A stretch of DNA of 36,540 bases from Thermodesulfovibrionia bacterium (GTDB lineage: Bacteria; Nitrospirota; Thermodesulfovibrionia; UBA6902). The stretch's first letter is position 1. The number at the start of each line of letters is the position of its first letter. The position numbers and the translations under genes are program-made. Below the pieces are notes generated by a model that saw only the letters and a list, made by a program, of their open reading frames with translations, was not told where the DNA came from and ran no database searches. Shown here piece by piece: positions 14,867 through 23,330 of this stretch. The stretch is from contig CALZGI010000342.1 in the NCBI GenBank assembly GCA_945786855.1, positions 1 to 36,540 of the forward strand. Reading direction: 5' to 3'.

Positions 14867-15910
14867 ATGAAAAAATTGAAAAAAAACATACGTGAGCAGA
14901 CCGAAGAAATTGAGGGAGAGGTCCTTCATCCCGGTGCCAGTCTCAGTTCCCGAAGCAGGGGGAGAAAGAAAAAAGAGCGGGAAGATGAGCTGCGAACGTG
15001 CTTTCAACGGGACCGGGACAGGATAATCCACTCAAAGGCCTTCAGGCGGTTGAAACACAAGACCCAGGTTTTCCTTGCTCCGAAGGGAGATCATTACAGA
15101 ACGCGTCTTACCCACACCCTCGAGGTGTCCCAGATTGCCAGAACAATTGCGCGGGCGCTCAGGTTAAATGAGGACCTTACCGAGGCAATTGCCCTCGGGC
15201 ATGATCTGGGGCATACACCCTTCGGCCATGCAGGGGAAGACATTCTGGGTGAGATTTATCCCGGGGGCTTTCATCATTACAAACAGAGTCTGAGGGTCGT
15301 CGATACCCTTGAAAGGAACGGCCGGGGGCTGAATCTGACTCAGGAAGTACGGGATGGCATAGTGAAGCACTCCAAAGGCAAGGGAGAAATATTTTCATCC
15401 CGGGGGAAAAGTGAAACACTGGAAGGCCAGATAGTCAGGATATCAGACATTATTGCCTATGTGAACCACGATCTTGATGATTCTGTCCGTGCCGGGGTGC
15501 TGAAACGGAAAAATATCCCCTCTATTTTTTTTGAGATCGGCGACAGCAATTCAAAGAGGATCGACTCAATGGTTAAAAATGTCATATATTCCACTTCTGC
15601 ATCGGACATGAAAGAAATCAGAATGAGTGATGATATGAAAGATCTCACCTACGCACTGAGAGATTTTCTCTATGAACAGGTGTATGAAGGTGAAATCTCG
15701 AAGCAGGAGTTCAGAAAGGCACGAAAAATACTTCTTGATTTATATACCTATTACATGGAGCACACAGAGGAGGTGTTCAGGGAGTTTCCGAAAGAAATGA
15801 CAGCAAACAAGGGCAGAATAGTTTGTGATTTCATTGCGGGTATGACTGACAGGTTTGCCCTTATGACCTATGAACGGCTATTTCTGCCCCAGCCATGGCT
15901 TGTTTTTTAA
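14867..15910 (+). CDS. dgt: dGTPase-like HD triphosphohydrolase
   Basis: A 347-aa member of the deoxyguanosinetriphosphate triphosphohydrolase family (short, type 2 subfamily), which splits dNTPs into deoxynucleoside and triphosphate. The family block [20 protein letters not shown] (51-70) is followed by the metal-binding HD site: His83 in [15 protein letters not shown] and His112-Asp113 in [16 protein letters not shown], with a later aspartate in [12 protein letters not shown]. Length agrees with the family's short members (E. coli Dgt is longer). The first 40 residues are basic and probably disordered. The ATG has no clear SD and lies 17 bases after the methyltransferase stop. Which dNTP is used cannot be told from sequence. 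Confidence 0.92.
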   Translation: MKKLKKNIREQTEEIEGEVLHPGASLSSRSRGRKKKEREDELRTCFQRDRDRIIHSKAFRRLKHKTQVFLAPKGDHYRTRLTHTLEVSQIARTIARALRLNEDLTEAIALGHDLGHTPFGHAGEDILGEIYPGGFHHYKQSLRVVDTLERNGRGLNLTQEVRDGIVKHSKGKGEIFSSRGKSETLEGQIVRISDIIAYVNHDLDDSVRAGVLKRKNIPSIFFEIGDSNSKRIDSMVKNVIYSTSASDMKEIRMSDDMKDLTYALRDFLYEQVYEGEISKQEFRKARKILLDLYTYYMEHTEEVFREFPKEMTANKGRIVCDFIAGMTDRFALMTYERLFLPQPWLVF

Positions 15911-16082
15911 TCCCGGCTATTAAATTTCCATAAATCCATGAAGTCAATAAAGGAACAGAGTGACCAAAAATTCTTATAATTCGGAATCCCGGCAACAGTC
16001 AAGGAGTTGCAGCGAAAGAGACATTGCTGATTCACTGGTGCCAGGAAGCATGAAAGAAAATGTCTTTCTGAACTGTTCTCTC

Positions 16083-16111
16083 TTGACAATGACGGTATGT
16101 CCTCTTATAAT
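16083..16111 (+). promoter_or_regulatory. Perfect consensus sigma-70 promoter of ihfA
   Basis: TTGACA (16083-16088), exactly 17 bases, then TATAAT (16106-16111): a 12 of 12 consensus match. The predicted transcript starts near 16118, giving a leader of about 20 bases that carries AGGAGG (16126-16131) six bases before the ATG. Strong constitutive expression is expected. Confidence 0.85.
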
Positions 16112-16137
16112 TTAAGAAAAATGACAGGAGGGTAGTT

Positions 16138-16416
16138 ATGACAAAGGCTGATTTAGCAGACAGGCTTTATGAAAAGGTGGGGCTTCCCAAAAAGGAAGCA
16201 ACTACTATCGTTGAAACACTATTTGATTCTATGAAAAATATCCTCTCGGAAGGGGAATCCATAAAGATAACAGGCTTTGGCACCTTCCTTGTGAGAAAAA
16301 AAGGTTCCCGAAAAGGGAGAAATCCGAAAACTGGTACTGAACTCGAGATAGAGCAGCGTAAGGTGGTTACATTTAAACCGAGCCTTCAGTTCAAGGCCAT
16401 AGTTGAAAAGGTATAA
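16138..16416 (+). CDS. ihfA: Integration host factor subunit alpha (HU/IHF family)
   Basis: A 92-aa nucleoid protein that bends DNA and supports recombination and transcription complexes. It opens with MTKADLADRLYEKVGLPKKEA and has the DNA-arm region KITGFGTFLVRKKGSRKGRNPKTG with the intercalating proline in RNPKTG, followed by RKVVTFKPSLQFK. The internal ITGFGTF and the tail are IHF-alpha-like rather than HU-like. It has a perfect consensus promoter and AGGAGG SD. A MerR-type gene follows six bases downstream, then tRNA-Pro; the ihfA-merR-tRNA-Pro order is one I recall from gammaproteobacteria, where pheST lies upstream, but pheST is not seen here. HU or IHF-beta is a less likely alternative. 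Confidence 0.9.
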   Translation: MTKADLADRLYEKVGLPKKEATTIVETLFDSMKNILSEGESIKITGFGTFLVRKKGSRKGRNPKTGTELEIEQRKVVTFKPSLQFKAIVEKV

Positions 16417-16422
16417 ATCATC

Positions 16423-16830
16423 ATGGGGTCTGCGCCTCGAAAAAAGATAAGCACGGACAGACTTTTTTACAAAATAGGTGAAATCAGCACTATTGCGGAA
16501 ATCGAGCCCCATGTTTTACGGTACTGGGAGTCGGAATTCTCTTTTCTTCAACCACGGAAAAATAAGACAGGGCAGCGTGTCTATACACGAAAGGACCTGG
16601 AGCTTGTTCTTCAGATTAAAAATCTTCTCTACAAGGAAAAATACACCATTGCCGGTGTGAAAAACAGATACGGGAAGAACAGGCTAAAGAAGAATTCTGT
16701 CTCTCTTGAAACACTCCAGGGAGTAAAGAAAAAACTGAAAGAAATACTGAATACATTAAGCAAGGATATCAGCAGCAAGAAACCGCCGGTTATCCCGGAC
16801 AAGAAAAATGGCTCGCGGTTATTTCTGTAA
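16423..16830 (+). CDS. MerR-family transcriptional regulator
   Basis: A 135-aa regulator. The winged helix-turn-helix occupies residues about 12-78: FYKIGEISTIAEIEPHVLRYWESEF, with the typical LRYWE recognition turn, then QRVYTRKDLELVLQIKNLLYKEKYTIAGVK. A short basic and coiled tail replaces a sensing domain, and no cysteine cluster for metal binding is visible, so it is not a classical metal sensor. It resembles the small MerR protein commonly encoded next to ihfA. Six bases separate it from the ihfA stop, so it shares the ihfA promoter. An AT-rich hairpin at 16901 may end the transcript. Confidence 0.88.
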   Translation: MGSAPRKKISTDRLFYKIGEISTIAEIEPHVLRYWESEFSFLQPRKNKTGQRVYTRKDLELVLQIKNLLYKEKYTIAGVKNRYGKNRLKKNSVSLETLQGVKKKLKEILNTLSKDISSKKPPVIPDKKNGSRLFL

Positions 16831-16900
16831 CCGCCCGTTGTCTGTCGACCTTCTCTGCCGGGTGCCTCAATTAAATCTTTCATAGGCAGGGACATCTATA

Positions 16901-16928
16901 AACATATTAATCGAAATATGTTTTATTA
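16901..16928 (+). terminator. AT-rich hairpin after the MerR gene
   Basis: Inverted repeat AACATATT (16901-16908) and AATATGTT (16915-16922) with a 6-base loop, followed by TTATTA. Placed between the MerR gene and tRNA-Pro. The stem is AT-only in its core, so it is a weak candidate; the T-rich part may also belong to the tRNA promoter. Confidence 0.35.
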
Positions 16929-16944
16929 TAGGGACTGAATAAAT

Positions 16945-17022
<78 letters not shown>

Positions 17023-17090
17023 TTATTCTCTTTTTGTCTATATTTTCATTTCTGGGAATACCTTCATAACAATTGCACTGCTATTGAAAC

Positions 17091-17120
17091 TGTAGGGGTT
17101 GGATTAATCAAACCCCTACA
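17091..17120. repeat. TGTAGGGG...CCCCTACA palindrome at a gene end
   Basis: Fifteen-base arms TGTAGGGGTTGGATT and AATCAAACCCCTACA pair with a single mismatch and no loop. It covers the last bases and stop codon of the minus-strand DUF2868-like gene and lies 68 bases after tRNA-Pro. It shares the GTAGGGG/CCCCTAC core with the palindrome at 31943. Confidence 0.8.
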
Positions 17121-18960
17121 CCTCCCCCTTTGAGGAGAGGGAGATCTTTGACAGGATCGCACCGGTAATATTCTCTGTATGGGGGGCCAGTTTCTCTTCA
17201 ACTTCTCTTTTGATCAATGCATGAACATCTGTTCTGGCCTGTTCGATGGTCCGGTTCAGCTTTGATTCGCTCATCAACAGCTGCGTGGAAAATCCAGGGA
17301 GGTTCCGGTTTTTTACCAAGTCTGTTATCTTGTCTCTGGCGAGCACGGCAGTCCCGCCGCCAAGGAGGAGTCCTGCCAATGCGCCTATGAGAAAACCCAC
17401 CGGGCCCGATGTATGGAGCAGTGCCGATACAACGGCGATGCCCAGGACTTTGCCGAACCCGCCGCTTATCGTACCCGCTGCGGCTGCAACTGCAGCAGTG
17501 ACGGTAACGCTGATGAAGTCTGTCATGTTCTGTGTAACAGACACATCAAAGACATCTTTGTAGGCATTGGGTCTAAAATGAAAATCTTTGCCTATGTTGA
17601 CCTCGACAGCAGCTAATTTCTTTCCTATTACCCCGCTGACGCTCTCAGCGAGCGAATGTCTGAATTCCTCCTGGGCTTTTTCAATATAGCTGTCAAGTTC
17701 ATCTTTGAATTCTTCACTCTGCAGGGTGATTTCATCTTCCAGGGTACGGATGCGGCCGCCCTTTTCCCGGAACTGAATGAAGAGGGGGGCTACATTCTCA
17801 TCAAAAAATCTGTCCCGCGTATAGGAGGCAATGGACTCACTCATCCGGGAGAATTCAGCTTCAACAACCTGTGATACCTCACCCTGCAGCCGGCTGGCAT
17901 GCATTTCCGCAGCGAGGGCAATCAAACGCCTGTAATAGGGTTCAGAGAGATCAATCATTCTTTTGCGGGCAAGGCCTTTCATCTTCCCCGTTTCAAGGGC
18001 TGCAAGGAAGAGTCTCAGGGGAAAGACAAACAGGATGGTGCTTACTGCAAAGAGGTGGATCCAGGGCGCTGCCGGATCACCCCCGGGATGGAGGAGGAGC
18101 GTGACATCTGACGGGTTGATCAGCGTTCCCCTGAGGAGCAGTGATGGAAGTCCAAAGAGTGCATTGAGAATAAGGGATATGTCTGAAGGATCATGGATGA
18201 AGGTACTTTTCCAGACCACATTGTATTCAAAGAAAAGCCCCCGTATATAAATGCCTGTAAGGGCGCCTGCAACAAGACACAGTGCCAGTATATGAACTGT
18301 ACGGGCAAAGCGGGAGATGACGATTTTCTGGTTCATGTCCCACCAGTGTTCCATATAACGGGAAACTGTCTTTGCTGAAGAAGCGGCGTCTTTCATGTCC
18401 TGCTTTTTTTTCACAAACTGCTGGTGAATTGAAAAGCACAGTTTCTTCAGGAACCACTGCGGCAATGAAAAGGGATGTTCAGGCTGCAGTGAATGGACCT
18501 TCTGTGTCGGTGTTTCCCGGAGCTGTGCCGGATTGGACGGTATATTTTCAGCCCCCATGTCGGCCCTTTTATCCTGCCTGGTTCTCATAAGAAAACGCCC
18601 TGCAATCAAGACAATAAATACAGCTACATTCCAGAGGAGAAGGAGTACAACGGGGTTGAAGAGCACATGGATTTTATCAATGGGTCCGAGATAATTAAAG
18701 AGAATTCCAAGAAGGAAAGCACTAATACCAGTTGCGTACGCCCATGTGCGGTTAATATTCATGGTTGCGGCAAGGCCTCTTAATTTTTCGGGAAGCTTCT
18801 GAAAGAGGAACTCAGCGCGTTTAAGGACCAGGTCCTGATTATCAGCTGGCTCACCGCATGCCTTCAACGCCTCAAACTGCGTTTCCGGGCCAAAGAATTC
18901 AGGCTCGAACTCTTCAACAGACCGTACGAGCAGGGTTGTGGAAATGTCTTTTTCATTCAT
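17116..18960 (-). CDS. DUF2868-like membrane protein with a C-terminal helical/membrane extension
   Basis: A 614-aa inner-membrane protein; I recognise only its N-terminal half, which resembles DUF2868 (RTWAYATGISAFLLGILFNYLG, then FNPVVLLLLWNVAVFIVLI, and further membrane segments around ALCLVAGALTGIYIRGLFF and IHLFAVSTILFVFPLRLFL). The C-terminal half has a long soluble helical region (REKGGRIRTLEDEITLQSEEFKDEL and on), then a glycine/alanine-rich hydrophobic double segment (TAAVAAAAGTISGGF...GFLIGALAGLLLGGGTAVL) and a final helix. No Walker motif is visible, so it is not itself a GTPase. The start is placed at ATG 18960; a TTG start at 19038 would add 26 residues but has no SD. Its function is unknown. 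Confidence 0.7.
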   Translation of the reverse strand: MNEKDISTTLLVRSVEEFEPEFFGPETQFEALKACGEPADNQDLVLKRAEFLFQKLPEKLRGLAATMNINRTWAYATGISAFLLGILFNYLGPIDKIHVLFNPVVLLLLWNVAVFIVLIAGRFLMRTRQDKRADMGAENIPSNPAQLRETPTQKVHSLQPEHPFSLPQWFLKKLCFSIHQQFVKKKQDMKDAASSAKTVSRYMEHWWDMNQKIVISRFARTVHILALCLVAGALTGIYIRGLFFEYNVVWKSTFIHDPSDISLILNALFGLPSLLLRGTLINPSDVTLLLHPGGDPAAPWIHLFAVSTILFVFPLRLFLAALETGKMKGLARKRMIDLSEPYYRRLIALAAEMHASRLQGEVSQVVEAEFSRMSESIASYTRDRFFDENVAPLFIQFREKGGRIRTLEDEITLQSEEFKDELDSYIEKAQEEFRHSLAESVSGVIGKKLAAVEVNIGKDFHFRPNAYKDVFDVSVTQNMTDFISVTVTAAVAAAAGTISGGFGKVLGIAVVSALLHTSGPVGFLIGALAGLLLGGGTAVLARDKITDLVKNRNLPGFSTQLLMSESKLNRTIEQARTDVHALIKREVEEKLAPHTENITGAILSKISLSSKGEV

Positions 18961-19462
18961 GAGCGTTGCATTGTATCTTCCCCTGAGGTGAATTGCAGCC
19001 TTGACCGTCCTTCCCGGAGTCCATTCCAGGCGAGTCAAGGGTATCCAGCGGAGATGCTGTTGACATCTCAGGGGAAATATTTTGAATTATAGCAGAAAAT
19101 CCGACATGATTATGCAGCAACAGCGAACGGAACATTCGAAGGGATGTTATCTGTGAACGGTCAGCCTCTCAACAGGATTGATACAGGAGCGGGCATCATA
19201 TTTTCAACTTCCCCCATTTTCTGCTGAAGCACCATCCCGGGTTGAATCTCACTATGGCATCATTCCTGTCAGGGTAGAATAGATCAAACCTGATGATATC
19301 ATGAAGTTTTTAGTGTTCGCCCCGGTAAGGACAGGTCCCAGCGGGGGATGACAGACAGATTGGTGAGAGGGATTGGACTGTACCATAGTTCTTTCCCCTT
19401 GTATTTTTTAAGAGAAAAGTGGTATTCTTTTCTTAGTTTTTCATACCTTAGATGTACTTGTG
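18961..19462. other. Long spacer between divergent genes, no gene seen
   Basis: About 500 bases between the minus-strand membrane-protein gene and rimP. I find no open frame longer than about 30 codons with a plausible start and no tRNA. A 10-bp palindrome ATGATATCAT (19293-19302) is the only symmetric element noticed before the rimP hairpin. A weak promoter-like TTGTAT-18-TATTCT (19399-19428) may serve rimP-nusA. The rest is unassigned. Confidence 0.5.
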
Positions 19463-19486
19463 AAGAGTGGGCTGTCCCACTCTTTT
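19463..19486 (+). promoter_or_regulatory. Terminator-like hairpin in the rimP leader
   Basis: Perfect 9-bp stem AAGAGTGGG/CCCACTCTT (19463-19471, 19476-19484) with a CTGT loop, followed by TTGTTTTAT. It ends about 15 bases before the rimP ATG, inside the expected leader, so it may act as an attenuator of the rimP-nusA transcript or as the end of an upstream one. Leader hairpins ahead of rimP-nusA are known in other bacteria. Confidence 0.6.
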
Positions 19487-19499
19487 GTTTTATATATGA

Positions 19500-19970
19500 A
19501 TGAAAATAAATCTGGAAGACATAAAGGAAAAAGTAAGAGTGGTTATCGAACCGGTGATAAACTCGCTTGGTATTGATCTCGATTTTATTGAGTTAAATCA
19601 GATGAAGGGAAAGGCGCTGTTGAGGGTTTTTATTGACAAAGCGAACGGAATTAATATTGATGACTGTGAAAAGGTCAGTCGTGAGGTGGAGGCGGTTCTC
19701 GACGTAGAAGATCCGATTCCATACTCTTATGTGCTTGAGGTCTCATCCCCAGGATTGGACAGACCCCTTCACGGAGTTCAGGATTTCAAGAGATTTGCAG
19801 GAGAGAATATTCGGGTTGTTATTCAGGAACCGATAGACGAGCAGACTTTTTTCGTCGGAAAAATTGTGGAGGCAGGGGATGACAGGGTTGTGCTTGTCCT
19901 GCCAACGAATAAAGAAGTAATTATCCCTTATAGCAACATTTCGAGGGCAAGGCTGGAAGTGGAGGTGTAA
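19500..19970 (+). CDS. rimP: Ribosome maturation factor RimP
   Basis: A 156-aa cytoplasmic protein needed for 30S subunit maturation. Family features: EPVINSLGIDLDFIELNQMKGKALLRVFID in the N-terminal alpha/beta domain, GINIDDCEKVSREVEAVLDVEDPI, the highly conserved SYVLEVSSPGLDRPL (about 81-95), and a C-terminal SH3-like domain with IPYSNISRARLEVEV. Length is normal. No Shine-Dalgarno precedes the ATG (TTTTATATATGA); instead a terminator-like hairpin lies about 15 bases upstream. An ATG at 19496 is out of frame. nusA follows after a 4-base gap, the usual order. Confidence 0.95.
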   Translation: MKINLEDIKEKVRVVIEPVINSLGIDLDFIELNQMKGKALLRVFIDKANGINIDDCEKVSREVEAVLDVEDPIPYSYVLEVSSPGLDRPLHGVQDFKRFAGENIRVVIQEPIDEQTFFVGKIVEAGDDRVVLVLPTNKEVIIPYSNISRARLEVEV

Positions 19971-19974
19971 TGGA

Positions 19975-21111
19975 ATGAATCGTGAATTAATTCATATAAT
20001 TGAGCAGATGAGCAAAGAAAGAGGCATTCCCAAGGAATCTATTCTTGGGACATTGGAGTCTGCCCTTTTGTCCGCAGTCAGAAAAAAATACGGCCTTGAG
20101 GCTGAAATTAATGTAAAAATAGATAATGAATCAGGTGAAATAACTGCCACGGCATTAAAAAAGATAGTGAAGAAGGTTGCAGATCCGATGAGCGAAATAG
20201 CTCAGAAAGATGCGAAGAAAATCGATCCTTCCAAGGGACTGGATGATACCGTCGAGTCTCCCGTATCACTTGAGAATTTTGGCAGGATTGCTGCTCAGAC
20301 GGCAAAACAGGTACTGTTCCAACGGGTTAGAGAGGCTGAAAAGGAAGCGATCTTTGAAGAATACAAGGACAAGGCAGGAGAAATAGTGAGCGGGGTAGTG
20401 ATGCGCAGGGAAAAGGGCTGTTATTTTGTAGCACTGGGCAGGGCCGAAGCGACTCTCCCTGTTAAATCAACACTGCCGACGGAAAGCCTGAAGAGGGGAG
20501 AAACAATCAGGACTTACATAGAAGAGGTAAAGGTCACCTCGAGAGGGCCCATAATACTGCTTTCACGTGCTCATCCGAACTTTGTTGGGGAGCTTTTTAA
20601 AATGGAGATTCCCGAAATTTATGAAGGCCTTGTTGAAATCAGGCAGATTGTGAGGGAAGCAGGTGACCGGACAAAGCTGACGGTTTCCTCAAAGAATCCC
20701 ATGGTTGATCCGGTGGGGGCCTGTGTGGGTATGAAGGGAACCCGAGTGCAGTCAATAGTCAGAGAATTAAGGGGTGAAAGGATTGATATCATCCCCTGGA
20801 CTGATGATCCAAGGGTGCTCATAGCGAAGGCGCTGAGCCCGGCAAATGTGGAGAGCATCGGCATAAACGAAGAAGAGAAGTCTGCTATGGTTGTTGTCAA
20901 CGACCAGCAGTTATCAATAGCAATCGGGAAAAAAGGCCAGAACGTGAGACTGGCAATGAAGCTTACAGGCTGGGACATCGATATCATCAGTGAGACCGAG
21001 TATACGAAGATGAGAAAGGGTGAGATTGAGATGCAGCTTGGTGAGGAGCTTCAGAATGAAAGCCAGATGGACGAAGAGGATGAAGCCTCTGAGGATGAAC
21101 AACAAGAGTAA
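19975..21111 (+). CDS. nusA: Transcription termination/antitermination factor NusA
   Basis: A 378-aa RNA-polymerase-binding factor for pausing, termination and rRNA antitermination. Order of domains: N-terminal polymerase-binding region (1-125, ESILGTLESALLSAVRKKYG), S1 domain (about 130-200, GEIVSGVVMRREKGCYFVALGRAEATLP), KH1 (about 225-275, DPVGACVGMKGTRVQSIVRELRGERIDII) and KH2 (about 285-345, QLSIAIGKKGQNVRLAMKLTGW). The C-terminus is an acidic tail (DEEDEASEDEQQ) without the E. coli acidic repeats. rimP lies four bases upstream. The 3' end overlaps the likely recG start by 17 bases, so infB, the common next gene, is missing here. Confidence 0.95.
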   Translation: MNRELIHIIEQMSKERGIPKESILGTLESALLSAVRKKYGLEAEINVKIDNESGEITATALKKIVKKVADPMSEIAQKDAKKIDPSKGLDDTVESPVSLENFGRIAAQTAKQVLFQRVREAEKEAIFEEYKDKAGEIVSGVVMRREKGCYFVALGRAEATLPVKSTLPTESLKRGETIRTYIEEVKVTSRGPIILLSRAHPNFVGELFKMEIPEIYEGLVEIRQIVREAGDRTKLTVSSKNPMVDPVGACVGMKGTRVQSIVRELRGERIDIIPWTDDPRVLIAKALSPANVESIGINEEEKSAMVVVNDQQLSIAIGKKGQNVRLAMKLTGWDIDIISETEYTKMRKGEIEMQLGEELQNESQMDEEDEASEDEQQE

Positions 21112-23227
21112 GGGCCTCACCAATAATAAAACTTCTCACTCCAGCCCTCAGATAACAAAAGAGACCCCTGTCCAGTACATAAAAGGAGTTGGTCCGTCGC
21201 GTGCCAAACTTCTTAACCGCCTTGGTATAAACAATCTCGAAGACATGTTTTTCTATCTCCCCTGGCGCTATGAGGACAGAAAAAACCTGAAAAAGATACA
21301 GGATCTGATCTTTGGCAACAGTGAAACGGTATTCTGTGAAGTGGTTTCATCTCAGATTATCACGACTCCCCGGAAGCGGATGAAAATCTTCGAGCTGACA
21401 GCTACCGATGGCACAGGTTTTCTCAATGCAAGGTGGTTTAATCAGGCCTACCTGAAAAAGTATTTTAAAAAAGGGCAGGAAGTAATTTTAAGCGGTCCTG
21501 TCAAGGGGGCTCTCATTGCAGGTGCCGCACTGGAAATGGAAAATCCTGATTTTGAGCTGTATGGAAGCGATGATGCGCTGATTCATACTGCCAGAATTGT
21601 CCCCGTATATAAAGCCACAGAGGGGATATCTCCCAAGCAGATCAGAACGTTAATGTTCAGCACCTTCCATTCCTATGCCTTTGTCATAGAGGATTATTTG
21701 CCGGGAAAGATTCTTGAAAGGAATAGATTGAGGCCTTTGCAGTGGGCGCTCAAGGAGGCTCACTTCCCTGAGGAACATAATGATGTCAGCTCCCTGAATT
21801 GCGCGTCCAGTTCTGCACACCAGAGACTTATCTTCGATGAATTTTTCCTGCTCGAGCTGGGCCTTGCCCATTTGAAAAACAGGGAGGCGGTGGAACAGGG
21901 TATCCCCTTTGTCGTTGAGGGTGAACTCCTGAAGAGGTTTTTTCAAAGACTGCCCTTTGAGCTCACCGGTGCACAGAAAGGGGTAATCGAAGAGATAAAA
22001 TCTGATATGGCAAGGCCTCTGCCCATGAACAGACTAGTCCATGGAGACGTGGGATGCGGAAAGACTGTTGTTGCTCTGGCTTCCATGATCATTGCTGTCG
22101 GGAACGGGTATCAGGCATGTCTCATGGCCCCTACAGAACTGCTTGCAGAACAGCATTTCATCAATATCCGCAGGATGGTTGAACCGCTGGGTTTAAAGGC
22201 GGTCCTTTTGACGTCTGCCATGAAAAACAAGCCTGTTGAAAGCATTGCAGAGGGAGATGCCAGGATTGTTATCGGCACTCACGCACTGATACAGGAGAGC
22301 GTACAGTTTCATAATCTTGGCCTGGCAATAATTGATGAACAGCACCGATTCGGAGTTGTTCAGAGGGCGACTCTCAGAGGGAAGGGGTTAAATCCCGACA
22401 TCCTGATTATGACGGCCACCCCCATTCCGAGGACTCTCTCGATGACACTGTACGGTGATCTTGATATTGCTGTCATCGATGAGCTTCCTGCCGGGCGCCA
22501 GCCTGTAATAACGAAGGTCCTCTTCCCGTCACAGAAAGACAGGGCATACTCGACAATACATGGGGAGCTCTCAAAGGGCAGGCAGGTCTATGTGGTCTAT
22601 CCTCTCATTGAGGAATCGGAGAAACTTGACCTGAAATCCGCCATTGACGGAGCAGAGGCCTTCAGGAAAATGTTCCCTGAAAGGAAGATAGGGCTGGTGC
22701 ATGGTAAAATGCATCATGATGAGCGTGAGTCAGTCATGACAATGTTTAAGTCCGGAAACATTGATATTCTGGTTGCAACAACGGTGATAGAAGTCGGAAT
22801 AGATGTTCCGAATGCTTCGCTTATGCTGATTGTTCATTCCGAGAGGTTCGGGCTTGCTCAGCTCCACCAGCTTCGGGGCAGGATAGGGAGGGGCGGTTAT
22901 GACTCGTACTGTCTTCTCATGGCCTACCCGCCTTTCAGCGAAGAGGCCAAACGAAGACTCAAGGCCATGGAGACCACGAGTGACGGGTTCAGGATAGCTG
23001 AAGAGGATCTCGCCATACGGGGTCCCGGTGATTTCTTCGGTACACGGCAGGCGGGACTCCCCGAATTGAGAATTGCGAACCTGATCAGGGACATTGGATT
23101 GCTGGAGAAAGCCCGGAAAGAAGCCTTTGACTTAATTGAGGGGGACCCCTTACTGGAGGGCTATCCCCTGTTGAAAGAAACTCTTCACAATAAGTGGATG
23201 GGGAGGCTGGAACTGGTAAAGAGTTAA
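21095..23227 (+). CDS. recG: ATP-dependent DNA helicase RecG
   Basis: A 710-aa branch-migration helicase that rescues stalled forks. N-terminal wedge region begins PVQYIKGVGPSRAKLLNRLGI (about 24-45) and FFYLPWRYEDR; the helicase motor has Walker A HGDVGCGKTVVA, motif II DEQHRFGVVQR, TATPIPRTL, then the helicase C part VGIDVPNASLMLI, QLHQLRGRIGRG and ADFFGTRQAG-like GDFFGTRQAGLPEL. The frame is open from 21020, but that would overlap nusA by 92 bases. The ATG at 21095 (17-base overlap, GAGG immediately upstream) gives the usual family length. The stop TAA is already inside a heptamer repeat array. Confidence 0.94.
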   Translation: MNNKSKGLTNNKTSHSSPQITKETPVQYIKGVGPSRAKLLNRLGINNLEDMFFYLPWRYEDRKNLKKIQDLIFGNSETVFCEVVSSQIITTPRKRMKIFELTATDGTGFLNARWFNQAYLKKYFKKGQEVILSGPVKGALIAGAALEMENPDFELYGSDDALIHTARIVPVYKATEGISPKQIRTLMFSTFHSYAFVIEDYLPGKILERNRLRPLQWALKEAHFPEEHNDVSSLNCASSSAHQRLIFDEFFLLELGLAHLKNREAVEQGIPFVVEGELLKRFFQRLPFELTGAQKGVIEEIKSDMARPLPMNRLVHGDVGCGKTVVALASMIIAVGNGYQACLMAPTELLAEQHFINIRRMVEPLGLKAVLLTSAMKNKPVESIAEGDARIVIGTHALIQESVQFHNLGLAIIDEQHRFGVVQRATLRGKGLNPDILIMTATPIPRTLSMTLYGDLDIAVIDELPAGRQPVITKVLFPSQKDRAYSTIHGELSKGRQVYVVYPLIEESEKLDLKSAIDGAEAFRKMFPERKIGLVHGKMHHDERESVMTMFKSGNIDILVATTVIEVGIDVPNASLMLIVHSERFGLAQLHQLRGRIGRGGYDSYCLLMAYPPFSEEAKRRLKAMETTSDGFRIAEEDLAIRGPGDFFGTRQAGLPELRIANLIRDIGLLEKARKEAFDLIEGDPLLEGYPLLKETLHNKWMGRLELVKS

Positions 23228-23314
23228 GAATGAAAAGTTAAGAGTTAAGGATGGTTCCACTTTTAACTTCCAACTTTTAACTTTCAACTTTCAACTTTTA
23301 ACTTTTAACTTTTC
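23223..23314 (+). repeat. ACTTTTA heptamer array with facing GTTAAGA units
   Basis: Four left units (GTTAAGA, ATGAAAA, GTTAAGA, GTTAAGG; 23223-23250), the first containing the recG stop TAA, then a short linker and eight right units (23259-23314: ACTTTTA, ACTTCCA, ACTTTTA, ACTTTCA, ACTTTCA, ACTTTTA, ACTTTTA, ACTTTTC). The period is exactly seven and the two halves are roughly reverse complementary, so a hairpin can form. It ends seven bases before the SD of the next gene. Confidence 0.85.
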
Positions 23315-23330
23315 GTTGATGGAGGGAATC

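Noticed and set aside
14867-15910. dGTPase gene as part of an antiphage defence system
   Set aside because: The neighbours are a methyltransferase and ihfA; no defence module, toxin or mobile element is seen.
18953-19135. 60-aa minus-strand frame at the 5' end of the DUF2868-like gene
   Set aside because: It overlaps the real gene in another frame, with no SD or family signal.
19144-19227. Short frame in the rimP upstream spacer
   Set aside because: Only 27 codons, no SD and no recognisable sequence.
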